DNA of 64,000 nucleotides from Actinomycetospora sp. NBRC 106375 (GCF_030269665.1 NZ_BSTS01000020.1:56332-120331); one strand, 5' to 3'; positions 8,405 to 17,136 are shown, numbered from the stretch's first letter. The notes: generated from the sequence alone by a model not told the origin. A program made the numbers and translations.

Positions 8405-9652
8405 TCAGCGGCGTCGGGGAGCCCAGGTGATGCGGTCCATGTCGTTGCCCACGTGCACGGTCCCCCGGAAGTTGGCGCTGCACTGGGCGTGCCAGACCGG
8501 ATCGGGGATCTGTCGGGGGTTGGACGGCACCAGGTGGGTCAGCACCAGTTGGCCGACCCCGGCCTGGGTGGCGACCTGGCCGACCTGGCTGGTCGTGGTG
8601 TGGGAATCCTGCAGGTGCGTCATCAGCGCGGGCGTGACGTGGCCGAACCGCTCGATGAGCTCCAGGTTGATGACCTCGTGGACCAGGACGTCGGCGCCCT
8701 GGGCGAGCCGGACGACGTTCTCGGAGTACTTGGTGTCGCCGCTGAACACCACCGAGCCCTTGGCCGTGTCGAAGCGGTAGGCGAAGGACGGGAACACCGC
8801 GCCGTGGGAGACGAGGATGGCGCTCACCCGCACCCGGTCGTCCTCGTAGATCGGGAACGGGGCCATCGACGGTGCGGTGTTCGCCGCGGTGGCGCCGACC
8901 GCAGGTACGACGATCTCGTGGATGTCCTGCAGGGACTCGATGTCGCGGGTGCCGATGCCCCGCATGAAGACGTTGTAGCTGTAGGCGTACCCCTCGTTGA
9001 GGCGGTCGGTCAGCTCCTTGATGCCCGGGGTCGGGTTCTGCGGCGCGATGGTCGCCACCGGCGGGGTCGGCATGGGGGGCAGGGCCCCGGCCGGCCCGGG
9101 GCCGTAGACCGTCAGCGGTCCGGAGAGGTTGTCGCCCTCGCCGTTCGGTTCGCCCCCCTCGCAGAGGAAGTAGTTGTAGTAGTCCGCGAGGTGGTCGGCG
9201 TGCAGGTGGGTGATGAACAAGGCCTGGAGCGACCTGAACTCCAGCCCGGCGTTGATGTACTGCGTGACGCTGGCGCGCCCGCAATCGACGACGTAGTTCT
9301 GCCCCTCGACGGTCAGCACGCTCGACGTACCGGTACGGACGTAGTCGGCCTGCGGGCCGCCGGAGGTCCCGAGCAGCGTGAGCGAGGTGTCGCGGGGCTG
9401 CGAGTTGCTGGTCGGGAGCACCGGGTTCAGCGGTGTGGAGAGCGGCCCGGCGGTCTGCTCGGCCGACGGAGCACAGCCAGCCGCGGCCGCCGCCACGAGC
9501 CCGGTGCCGGCGATCGCGGAGCCTAGCAGCGAGCGTCGTCCGATCGAGGGGCGCGACGGCTCGGCGGTGCTCGCGGTGTCGTCGGACGGGACGTCGGTGC
9601 CCGACGGTGCGCAACAGGCGACGGGCTCGCGCACGCCACGGCGGCGGAACAT
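8405..9652 (-). CDS. Tat-dependent lipoprotein, MBL-fold metallohydrolase
   Basis: A 415-residue protein with a long N-terminus, a twin-arginine motif RRSLLG (39-44), a hydrophobic Ala/Gly stretch and a lipobox ending at Cys60 (AAAGC), so it is predicted to be folded in the cytosol, exported by Tat and lipid-anchored outside. The catalytic domain has HLHADH (149-154), an LVSHGAVFP motif, FSGDT (about 285) and LTHLVPSN near the end, the layout of RNase Z/arylsulfatase-like MBL proteins. The start at 9652 follows AAGGAGA. It heads an operon with SARP boxes 47 bp upstream. The substrate is unknown. Confidence 0.88.
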   Translation of the reverse strand: MFRRRGVREPVACCAPSGTDVPSDDTASTAEPSRPSIGRRSLLGSAIAGTGLVAAAAAGCAPSAEQTAGPLSTPLNPVLPTSNSQPRDTSLTLLGTSGGPQADYVRTGTSSVLTVEGQNYVVDCGRASVTQYINAGLEFRSLQALFITHLHADHLADYYNYFLCEGGEPNGEGDNLSGPLTVYGPGPAGALPPMPTPPVATIAPQNPTPGIKELTDRLNEGYAYSYNVFMRGIGTRDIESLQDIHEIVVPAVGATAANTAPSMAPFPIYEDDRVRVSAILVSHGAVFPSFAYRFDTAKGSVVFSGDTKYSENVVRLAQGADVLVHEVINLELIERFGHVTPALMTHLQDSHTTTSQVGQVATQAGVGQLVLTHLVPSNPRQIPDPVWHAQCSANFRGTVHVGNDMDRITWAPRRR

Positions 9653-9684
9653 GGGGTCTCCTTCGTCTCGGTCCGGTGCCCGAG

Positions 9685-9727
9685 ACGCTCACCCCACGGA
9701 CTTCAACGGCACTTCAGTCCGGCTCCA
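9685..9727 (-). promoter_or_regulatory. SARP-box promoter of the MBL/MBL/monooxygenase operon
   Basis: On the minus strand: TGGAGCC at 9727-9721, TGAAGTG at 9716-9710 and TGAAGTC at 9705-9699, all spaced 11 bp start to start. Eight bp later is GAGCGT (9690-9685), similar to the GACCGT at the 5028 promoter. This places transcription about 25 bp upstream of the RBS of the Tat lipoprotein gene. Confidence 0.7.
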
Positions 9728-9790
9728 GTCGTCGCGGCCAGCCAGGGCGCTCGACATCGACGCCGAGTCGGAGGCGGTCCTGACGGGTCG

Positions 9791-9807
9791 CGGTCTCGTG
9801 GAGACCG
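9791..9807 (-). terminator. Hairpin downstream of the TetR gene
   Basis: CGGTCTC and GAGACCG form a perfect 7-bp stem with a 3-nt loop, 10 bp after the TetR stop codon on the minus strand. No U-tract. It would separate the TetR transcript from the SARP-driven operon. Confidence 0.4.
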
Positions 9808-9816
9808 ATCCTTCAC

Positions 9817-10479
9817 TCAGGCGAGAAGTGCGGCGGTCAGGGTCTCGGTGAGCCAGTCCTCGTACTGGTCGATCGTGTACTGGAGGCGTTCGACGAGAAG
9901 GTGATACGTCTCGGGCGAGGCGACGGCCCAGAGGGTGTCGACGGCGGCGTCGCGGCCGAGTCCTGTCCGCAGCGCTTCGTCGGGAACGTCCTCGAGCAGC
10001 GCGGCGAGCGTGCCTCGACGCAGCCGGTGCAGCTCGGCCCAGTCCGCGGCGATCTCGGGCTCGGTGGCTGCGGCGTCGCGGTAGAGGCGCCACCAGGGCG
10101 CGGCCCGTTCGGCCAGGAGCCGGTAGACGTGCACGATGGCGCGGAGCCGGGCGCGGGAGTCGTCGGAATCTCGGTGCGCCTCGGCGGCGTGTGAGCGCAG
10201 CTGCTGACGGTAGCCCTCGGTGGCCGAGGCGCTCGGGACGCTCTCCTCCGTCGCGTCCGGCGGGGCCAGGGCCTGCTCGAGCACCGCGCGGAGCAGTGCG
10301 GGCTTCCCGCCGACGGCGAGGTAGAGGGTCTGTATCGACACGCCACCGCGCCGGGCGAGGGCGGTGATGGTGGTTCCGGTGTATCCGCCCTCGCGGAACT
10401 CATGCGCCGCGGCATCGACCAGGCGCTGCCGCGTCGCCGCTCGGCTCGCCTCACCGACCCGCTTCTGTCGTGACGTCAC
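9817..10479 (-). CDS. TetR-family transcriptional repressor
   Basis: A 220-residue TetR protein with an N-terminal helix-turn-helix (about residues 15-60: AAHEFREGGYTGTTITALARRGGVSIQTLYLAVG) and a helical ligand domain. The GTG start at 10479 is the usual position for the fold. It is divergent from the CocE-type hydrolase gene at 10556, and the 76-bp gap contains a near-perfect 23-bp palindrome, so it likely represses that gene and itself. The ligand is unknown, plausibly the hydrolase substrate. Confidence 0.9.
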   Translation of the reverse strand: MTSRQKRVGEASRAATRQRLVDAAAHEFREGGYTGTTITALARRGGVSIQTLYLAVGGKPALLRAVLEQALAPPDATEESVPSASATEGYRQQLRSHAAEAHRDSDDSRARLRAIVHVYRLLAERAAPWWRLYRDAAATEPEIAADWAELHRLRRGTLAALLEDVPDEALRTGLGRDAAVDTLWAVASPETYHLLVERLQYTIDQYEDWLTETLTAALLA

Positions 10480-10511
10480 CCGTTCAGCCCTTCTCGCCGA
10501 CTACACTCTGA

Positions 10512-10534
10512 GGTTTAGAGTGACATTCTAAACC
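10512..10534. promoter_or_regulatory. Probable TetR operator (palindrome)
   Basis: GGTTTAGA (10512-10519) and TCTAAACC (10527-10534) are perfect inverted arms around GTGACAT. The symmetry extends inward to 11-bp arms with one mismatch. It lies midway between the divergent TetR and hydrolase starts and is AT-rich against a GC-rich background. Confidence 0.75.
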
Positions 10535-10555
10535 AAGAGGTTCGAGGAGGAGATC

Positions 10556-12210
10556 ATGGCTCACCTGGTTCGGCATCGACTCGCACGGCGGACGCGTCCC
10601 CTGGTCACCATCACTGACCCGCCCCGCGAGGGCGTCATCGTCGAGCGCGACGTCGCCGTGACGATGCGCGACGGCGTCACGCTGCGGGTCGACGTGTTCC
10701 GGCCGGCCACCGACGAGCCGGTGGCGGTGCTGCTGTGCGCGCACCCCTACGGCAAGGACAACACCCCACCGAAGCGCCGCCACGGCTACGGCATCCCCCG
10801 CCAGTACCGCGTCCTCACCCAGAGCCGGGCGTTCTCGCATTCGGCGTGGACCAGCTGGGAGGCGCCCGACCCCGCCCACTGGGCGTCCCGCGGATACGCG
10901 GTGATCAACGCTGACCTGCGCGGATGGGGACATTCCGAGGGCGAGGGCGAGCTGTTCTCCGAACAGGAAGGTCGCGACGGGCACGACCTCGTCGAGTGGG
11001 CCGCCGCGCAGCCGTGGAGCACCGGGCGGGTCGGGATGACCGGCGTGTCCTACGTGGCGATCTCGCAATGGGCGGTCGCCGCCGAGCGGCCCCCGCACCT
11101 CGTGGCGATCTGCCCGTGGGAGGGGTTCACCGACGCCTACCGCGACCTCGCGAGGCCCGGGGGAGTCCGCGAGGACGGCTTCGTGATCATGTGGACCACG
11201 ATGCTCCGCCTGGCCAGCGGCAAGCCGGTGACGTTCCGCTACGAGCAGACGCACCGGGAGCTGCGCGATTCCTGGTGGGAAGCCCGCGCCCGCGACATCG
11301 AGAAGATCGACGTCCCGGCCCTGGGTGCGGCAGCTTCTCCGACCACGACCTGCACTCCCGCGGATCGTTCGAGGGCTTCCGGCGCATCTCGTCGGAACAC
11401 AAGTGGCTCTACACCCACCGCGGACCCAAGTGGGCCACCTACTACTCGCCCGAGGCGCTGGCGGTGCAGGCCCAGTTCTTCGACCACTTCCTGCGGGGCG
11501 AGGACACCGGCATCACCGAGCGGCCGCGGGTGCGCGTGGAGGTCCGCGAGGACGCCGACACCGTCAGCTCCGTGCACCAGGTCGCCGACTGGCCACCGCC
11601 CGGCACGACCTGGCGCGAGCTGCACCTCGACACCACTCACCGCGCGCTGTCCGAGATCGGCCCCGGCGAACCCACTGAGATGTCGTGGCGTACCCGCGGC
11701 GCCGGGCTCTCGTTCCGCTGGCACATCGACACCGACATCGAGCTCGTGGGCCCGATGAGCGCCAAGCTCTGGGTGTCACTGCCCAAAGGTGGTGACGTTT
11801 CCCTGTTCGTCGGCGTGACCAAGGAACGCGACGGCCGCGACGTCGGGTTCGAGGGCTCCTACGGGTTCCGCGGCGACACCGTCACCCACGGCATGCTCCG
11901 TGCCTCGCACCGCCGCCTCGACCCGACCCTGTCCGAGCCCGGACGCCCGGTGCACGCCCACACCGAGCAAGAGCCCCTCGAGCGGGGCCAGATCGTGCCC
12001 GTCGAGATCGCGCTGCTGCCCTCGGCGACGCTCTTCCGCGCCGGTGAGGTGTTGCGCTTCGACCTGCGGGGGCACTGGCTCCAGGCTCGCAACCCGCTGA
12101 CCGGCCAGTTCCCCGCCGGCTACCAGCCCAGCTCCCGCGGCCGCTGCGTCCTGCACACCGGCGGCGAGCACGACAGCACCCTGAGCGTGCCGATCGCCCC
12201 GTGGTCGTGA
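10556..12210 (+). pseudogene. CocE/NonD-family alpha/beta hydrolase, one frameshift
   Basis: Both halves of a roughly 551-residue CocE/NonD hydrolase are present. The N-terminal part, from ATG 10556 (after GGAGGAGA), has the RDGVTLRVDVF opening, AVINADLRGWGHSEG and the nucleophile elbow GVSYVAIS (Ser about 164). Near 11320 the frame shifts by one base: GACGTCCCGGCCCTG continues in the wrong frame, while the next frame gives GSFSDHDLHSRGSFEGF and the complete C-terminal jelly-roll domain to TGA 12210. Loss of one T in a CTGGTGTGC-type sequence would explain it. This is either a fresh pseudogene or a sequencing indel. The family hydrolyses acyl esters such as cocaine esterase substrates. Confidence 0.85.
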
Positions 12211-12222
12211 CGAGGGGCTGAG

Positions 12223-12244
12223 CCCGAGCCGGACCGAGCTCGGG
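12223..12244 (+). terminator. Hairpin after the CocE-type hydrolase
   Basis: CCCGAGC and GCTCGGG form a 7-bp stem with an 8-nt loop, 13 bp after the hydrolase stop. There is no T-tract, so this is a weak call. Confidence 0.35.
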
Positions 12245-12308
12245 GTCAGCACCGCCGACTGCGCCGCGGCGCCCGACTCCGACGTCCGACCCGGCAAGGG
12301 AGGACCCC

Positions 12309-12538
12309 ATGTCCAACGCCCCGATCGGCCCGCGCCTGATCCTGCACGGCTTCCGGGAAGCCGATCCGGCGGGCTCGACCACCTCGTCCTGATCGGCCCA
12401 TCACACGATGTCCCTCTCGAGATCGCTCGCGAACAGGAGCGACGCATTCTCGCGGCGGCCCGGCAGGCCTCGAGAGCGCTCGTGGCACGCCGCTGGGCCC
12501 GCCGCGTGCCGACCGGCGCCGAAAGGAGCCTCCAATGA
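12309..12538 (+). pseudogene. Small unidentified gene, apparently frameshifted, coupled to YrhK
   Basis: ATG 12309 follows GGGAGG and opens MSNAPIGPRLILHGFREADPAG, then stops early. Near 12370 the next frame continues naturally as LDHLVLIGPSHDVPL with a basic C-terminus to TGA 12536-12538, and that stop overlaps the ATG of the YrhK gene as ATGA. The total length is 230 nt, one base short of 77 codons, as expected for a single-base deletion. The family is not recognised. The 12211-12534 stretch holds only this and the preceding hairpin. Confidence 0.45.
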
Positions 12539-12885
12539 ACGTCCGATCACCCGAATCGACCCTGCGAGACACGCACGCGACTGGGGCCGTTGCCGTCCCT
12601 TCCCATCCCGGCCCCCTGGTCGTCACCTTCGGGGACCGAGAGCTGGTGATCCGCCGGCGCTACGAGACCCTGAGCATCGTCAACGACATTCTGATCGCGA
12701 TGTGGTTCATCGTCGGTAGCGTGCTGTTCCTCTCGACCGAGACCGCCGGGCTGGGTACCTGGTTGTTCATCGCGGGCAGCGTCGAGCTGCTCATCCGCCC
12801 GGCGATCCGCCTCACCCGAAACCTGCACCTGCAGCGCCTGCCGGGCCATCTCGGTCCGCCGCCCGAGGCCACCCAGGACTTCTGA
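12535..12885 (+). CDS. YrhK-domain small membrane protein (paralog)
   Basis: A 116-residue protein whose C-terminal two-thirds matches the protein at 133-453 almost residue for residue: RRRYETLSIVNDILIAMWF, a first membrane helix, then GTWLFIAGSVELLIRPAIRLTRNLHLQR and a second helix. The N-terminal 40 residues are variable and hydrophilic. ATG 12535 follows AAAGGAG and overlaps the stop of the small upstream frame; its own TGA overlaps the ATG of the decayed DUF1275 gene (TGATG). The YrhK domain has no established function. Confidence 0.85.
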   Translation: MNVRSPESTLRDTHATGAVAVPSHPGPLVVTFGDRELVIRRRYETLSIVNDILIAMWFIVGSVLFLSTETAGLGTWLFIAGSVELLIRPAIRLTRNLHLQRLPGHLGPPPEATQDF

Positions 12886-13481
12886 TGCCCCGCCAGCTCC
12901 ACCACCCGCGAACCCGAACCGGGTCGGGGAGGAAGTCGGGCGTCGACTCGATGGCACCCGCGGCTGCGTCATGTCTGCGATGGCCGAACCCTCTCTGCGG
13001 AGACAACCGTCGGTGGCTGATGGTGGCGCTCGTCGTGCTGACCATGACGGCGGGTGCCGCCGACGTCATCAGTTTCCTGTCCTTGGGACAGGTGTTCACC
13101 GCTCTGCAGACCGGGAACCTGATATTCCTTGCCCTGGCTCTGGGCGGCTCGGGCGCGACCCCGGCCTGGTCGCCGGCGTTTGTCACTGGCCGCCTTCGTC
13201 GGCGGTGCGATCCTCGGTGCCGGAGACTGTCACGGGGCGCCGAACCGCCCCACGCATCAGGTGTCGACAGCCCGACGGGGCGCCGGCACTCGATCACCAT
13301 CGGCTTCCTCTTCCTCGGCGGTCTGCTCGGCGCCTTCATGACGTCATGGGGGACGGGTCCTGCCCTGCTGACACTCGCCGTGGCCGTGCTGGGCAGCGCA
13401 ATCGTGCTCCGCTTGAGTCTGGCGCGGGGTAGCGGAGGTCCTGGTCAACGCGGTCGTCCATCCTTGCGATGCGGGGGTTGA
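12885..13481 (+). pseudogene. Decayed DUF1275 (YoaK-like) membrane protein
   Basis: The N-terminal part, in the first frame, has the DUF1275 signature TMTAGAADVISFLSLGQVFTA followed by QTGNLIFLALALGG. The next helix SLAAFVGGAILGA is only readable in another frame (13176-13215). The C-terminal helices HSITIGFLFLGGLLGAF and PALLTLAVAVLGSAI return to the first frame. The middle of the family (roughly 80-100 residues with the second and third helix pairs) is missing. Two compensating shifts plus an internal deletion indicate a genuine pseudogene, not a sequencing error. It overlaps the YrhK stop codon. Confidence 0.7.
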
Positions 13482-13737
13482 GGGTTCGATTCGTTCGTCT
13501 CCACCGCATCGACCTGCGAGTCGGACGGTCTCTCGCTCTCTCCACGATGATGCTCGTGCGCGTCCTCGCCCCGGATCGTTCGCTGCCACCCCGTCACCGG
13601 GACCGACGATCAACGAGCTGCGTGAGCACGCGACCACGCATATCGCTGTATCCGTTCCTCGGATTGATCGCCATGCTGACGGCAGAAGCCCGGGCCGGGG
13701 ACGCGCGCCGGGGCCGGTGACCTTTCGGAGAGACGAC

Positions 13738-16700
13738 ATGGTCGAGCTGACGGCTGACGAGCCGCCCCAGGCCTCCCGCACCGGGTCGCGCGCGCCGTCG
13801 CCGACCGCGGCGCGCCGCGACGAGTCGCCACCGGCCGGCCGGTCCGCGATGGCACGGTTCGCCGACCGGGTGCCGGACCTCCTCGCCGGCTACCTCGCGT
13901 TCGTCGCGACCTTCTGCGCCGTCACGGCGATCGTTCCGCCGCTGCGCGCCCCCCTGGAGTGGCTGCGGATCGCCATCGAGGTCGTGTCGGTCGAGGCGCC
14001 GCCGAGCCTGGCCATCGCGACCTTCCTGGGCATCCTCGCGTCCGCCGTGCGTCGACGGATGCGTGTGGCGTGGTGGTTCGTCGTGGTCTACCTCGTACTG
14101 GGACGCGTGCTGGGCGGTGTCGAGTTCACGATCGACACCGACGCGGAGGACCCGGTCACCCTCCAGATCGGGGCCACGGGGACGTGGCTGCGGCTGGCGT
14201 TCGGCGTCGCGGCACTCGCGATCCTGCTCGTCGCCCGCCGGCGGTTCACCGCGCGGACGCAGCACCACAGCGGGTGGCGCGCGCTGGGGACCTACCTCGC
14301 GCTCGTCCTCGCCGGCACCCTGCTCGGCTGGGGCCTGCTGCAGCTGTTCCCGGGCACCCTGAGCAACCCCGCGGACCGTTTCGGGTGGGCCATCACCTAC
14401 GTGCTCGGCGGTCTCGGCGACCCCGGAGCGGTGGGCGTCGACGGCGCCGGACCGCGCGCGGTGACGTTCCTGTGCGGCCTGTTCGGCGCCCTCGCCGTCC
14501 TGGCCGCCGCCTACGTGCTGTTCCGGCCCCGGCCCGACCGCCGCCGGCTCGACCCCGCCGACGAGCAGCGCCTGCGGGTGCTGCTCGACCAGTACGGCGA
14601 CGACGACTCACTGGGCTACTTCGCCACCCGCCGCGACAAGGCCGCCGTGTTCTCGAGGACGGGCAAGTCCGCGGTGACCTTCCGCGTCGTCTCCGGCGTC
14701 AGCCTCGCCAGTGGGGACCCGATCGGCGATCCGGAGGCGTGGCCGGGCGCGATCGAGGCCTGGCTCGACGAGGCGCGCAGGTACGGCTGGCTGCCGGCGG
14801 CGATGGGCGCGAGCGAGCGCGGCGCCCGCGCCTACGCGGGCGCAGGGTTGAGCGTCGTCGAGCTGGGCGACGAGGCGGTCCTCGACGTCCGAGAGTTCTC
14901 GATGGAGGGCCGGTCGATGCGGGTGGTCCGCCAGGCCGTGAGCCGGGTGGAGCGGACGGGCCACACCGCCCGCGTCCGGCGGCACGCCGACCTCTCCCCG
15001 GAGGAGATGAAGGAGGTCGTCGAGCGCGCCGACGCCTGGCGCGACACCGACGCCGAGCGCGGCTTCTCGATGGCGCTCTCCCGCCTGGGCGACCCGGCCG
15101 ACGGGCAGTGCGTGCTGGTCGAGTGCTTCGACGGCGCCGGGGAACTGCGCGCACTGTTGTCGTTCGTGCCGTGGGGCCGCCACGGCCTGTCCCTGGACCT
15201 CATGCGCCGCGACCGCACCGCCGAGAACGGCCTGACCGAGTTCATGGTCGCCTCGCTCGTCGAGCAGGCGCGCACCCTCGGGGTGGACCGCCTCTCGCTC
15301 AACTTCGCGATGTTCCGCGCCGCGTTCGAGCAGGGCGAGCGGATCGGGGCCGGCCCGGTGGTCCGGTTGTGGCGGCGGCTGCTCGTGCTGGGGTCGCGCT
15401 GGTGGCAGCTCGAGTCGCTCTACCGCGCGAACGCCAAGTACCAGCCGATCTGGACGCCGCGCTACCTGTGCTACCGCGCCGCCCGCGACCTCCCGCGGCT
15501 CGGTCTGGCCGCCGCGACCGCGGAGGGGTTCCTCACCACCCCGAGCCTGCGGACCCTGCAGCGCCGCGGCCTCGCCGCCGAGGGTGGCCCGGCCGTCGTC
15601 CTTCCCCCGCCGTCCCCGGTCGAGGCGGAGGATCCCGTCGCGGCGCAGCTCGCGGCCCGCCTCGCCCGGCTGCCCGAGCAGGTCCGCGTGCGGCACGCGA
15701 AGTACGAGCAGATGCTGGCCGACGGCGTCGACCCCTACCCCGTCGGCCACCCGCGCACCGCGAGCCTCGCGGAGATCCGGGCCCGATCCGGGCGGCTCAA
15801 GGCGGACGCGTCGACCGGCGAGCGGGTGGCGGTGACCGGCCGGGTCGTGCGCGTCCGCGACTTCGGCGGGCTGGTCTTCGCCGTGCTGCAGGAGGGCGAC
15901 ACGCAGCTGCAGGTGATGCTCACGGCCGCCCGGCTCGGCCGCGACGGCGTGCGCGACTGGGCTCGGCAGGTCGACCTCGGCGATCACGTCGGCGTCTCCG
16001 GGGAGGTCGGGGCGTCCCGCCGCGGGGAGCTGTCCGTGCTGGCCACCGCGTGGTCGATCACCGCGAAGTGCCTGCGCCCCCTGCCCGACAAGCGCCGCGG
16101 TCTGGCCGACCCGGAGGCCCGGGTCCGGCAGCGCTACCTCGACCTGGTGGTCAACGGTGCGGCCCGCCGCATGCTGCGGCAGCGGTCGGACGCCGTGCAC
16201 GCGGTCCGCGAATGCCTCACCGGCCGGGGCTACCTCGAGGTCGAGACCCCGATGCTGCAGCCGGTGCACGGCGGCGCCAACGCCCGCCCGTTCACCACCC
16301 ACATCAACGCCTACGACATGCGCCTCTACCTGCGCATCGCCCCCGAGCTGTACCTCAAGCGACTCATGGTCGGGGGCGCGGAGAAGGTGTTCGAGCTCAA
16401 CCGCAACTTCCGCAACGAGGGCGCGGACGCCACCCACAATCCCGAGTTCACGATGCTCGAGGCGTACGAGGCCTACGGCGACTACGACACCATGCAGACG
16501 ATGGTGCAGGACATGATCCAGCAGGCGGCCGGCGCCGCACTGGGCGGCACCGTCGTCGTCCACCGGGGCCGCGAGTACGACCTCGGCGGGACCTGGCGCG
16601 CGACCACCGTCAACGACGCCATCTCGCACGCACTGGGCGAGGAGGTCACCGCCGACACGACCATCGAGGAGCTGCGCAGGCACTGCGACCGCATCGACGT

Positions 16701-17136
16701 CCCCTACGACCCGAACTGGGGCCGCGGTGCCGTCGTCCTGGAGCTCTACGAGCACCTCGTCGAGGACCACACCCTCGAACCGACCTTCTACCGCGACTTC
16801 CCGACCGACGTGTCCCCCCTGACCCGCCAGCACCGCGCCGACCCGCGGCTGGCCGAGCGCTGGGACCTGGTCTGCTTCGGCGCCGAGATCGGGACCGCCT
16901 ACTCCGAGCTGGTCGACCCGGTCGAGCAGCGCAAGCGGCTCACCGAGCAGTCGCTCCTGGCGGCCGGTGGGGACGCCGAGGCGATGGAGCTCGACGAGGA
17001 CTTCCTGCTCGCCCTCGAGTACGCCATGCCGCCGTCCGGCGGGCTGGGGATGGGCGTCGACCGCATGGTCATGATGCTGACCGGCAGCACGATCCGCGAG
17101 AGCCTGCTGTTCCCGATCGTCCGGCCCGGGCACTGA
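13738..17136 (+). CDS. lysX: Bifunctional lysylphosphatidylglycerol synthase / lysyl-tRNA synthetase LysX
   Basis: A 1132-residue fusion. Residues about 30-260 hold seven or so membrane helices, 270-600 a DUF2156 aminoacyl-phosphatidylglycerol transferase domain, 680-780 an OB-fold anticodon-binding domain and 790-1130 a class II LysRS core with motif 2 (FELNRNFRNEGADATHNPEF) and motif 3 (GLGMGVDRMVMML). Lysyl-tRNA made by the synthetase part donates lysine to phosphatidylglycerol, lowering the membrane negative charge and raising resistance to cationic peptides, as for mycobacterial LysX. ATG 13738 follows GGAGAGACGAC; a GTG seven codons upstream is less likely. The frame is intact. Confidence 0.95.
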   Translation: MVELTADEPPQASRTGSRAPSPTAARRDESPPAGRSAMARFADRVPDLLAGYLAFVATFCAVTAIVPPLRAPLEWLRIAIEVVSVEAPPSLAIATFLGILASAVRRRMRVAWWFVVVYLVLGRVLGGVEFTIDTDAEDPVTLQIGATGTWLRLAFGVAALAILLVARRRFTARTQHHSGWRALGTYLALVLAGTLLGWGLLQLFPGTLSNPADRFGWAITYVLGGLGDPGAVGVDGAGPRAVTFLCGLFGALAVLAAAYVLFRPRPDRRRLDPADEQRLRVLLDQYGDDDSLGYFATRRDKAAVFSRTGKSAVTFRVVSGVSLASGDPIGDPEAWPGAIEAWLDEARRYGWLPAAMGASERGARAYAGAGLSVVELGDEAVLDVREFSMEGRSMRVVRQAVSRVERTGHTARVRRHADLSPEEMKEVVERADAWRDTDAERGFSMALSRLGDPADGQCVLVECFDGAGELRALLSFVPWGRHGLSLDLMRRDRTAENGLTEFMVASLVEQARTLGVDRLSLNFAMFRAAFEQGERIGAGPVVRLWRRLLVLGSRWWQLESLYRANAKYQPIWTPRYLCYRAARDLPRLGLAAATAEGFLTTPSLRTLQRRGLAAEGGPAVVLPPPSPVEAEDPVAAQLAARLARLPEQVRVRHAKYEQMLADGVDPYPVGHPRTASLAEIRARSGRLKADASTGERVAVTGRVVRVRDFGGLVFAVLQEGDTQLQVMLTAARLGRDGVRDWARQVDLGDHVGVSGEVGASRRGELSVLATAWSITAKCLRPLPDKRRGLADPEARVRQRYLDLVVNGAARRMLRQRSDAVHAVRECLTGRGYLEVETPMLQPVHGGANARPFTTHINAYDMRLYLRIAPELYLKRLMVGGAEKVFELNRNFRNEGADATHNPEFTMLEAYEAYGDYDTMQTMVQDMIQQAAGAALGGTVVVHRGREYDLGGTWRATTVNDAISHALGEEVTADTTIEELRRHCDRIDVPYDPNWGRGAVVLELYEHLVEDHTLEPTFYRDFPTDVSPLTRQHRADPRLAERWDLVCFGAEIGTAYSELVDPVEQRKRLTEQSLLAAGGDAEAMELDEDFLLALEYAMPPSGGLGMGVDRMVMMLTGSTIRESLLFPIVRPGH

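Noticed and set aside
13480..13505. T-loop-like GGTTCGATTC followed by CTCCACC, resembling the 3' end of a tRNA or tmRNA (possible attachment scar)
   Set aside because: The T-stem pairs poorly, and no D-arm, anticodon arm or acceptor partner can be drawn upstream. Nothing integrase-like is nearby.
13482..13737. Open frame 13469-13720 upstream of lysX
   Set aside because: No RBS, no family features and unusual composition. Treated as intergenic.
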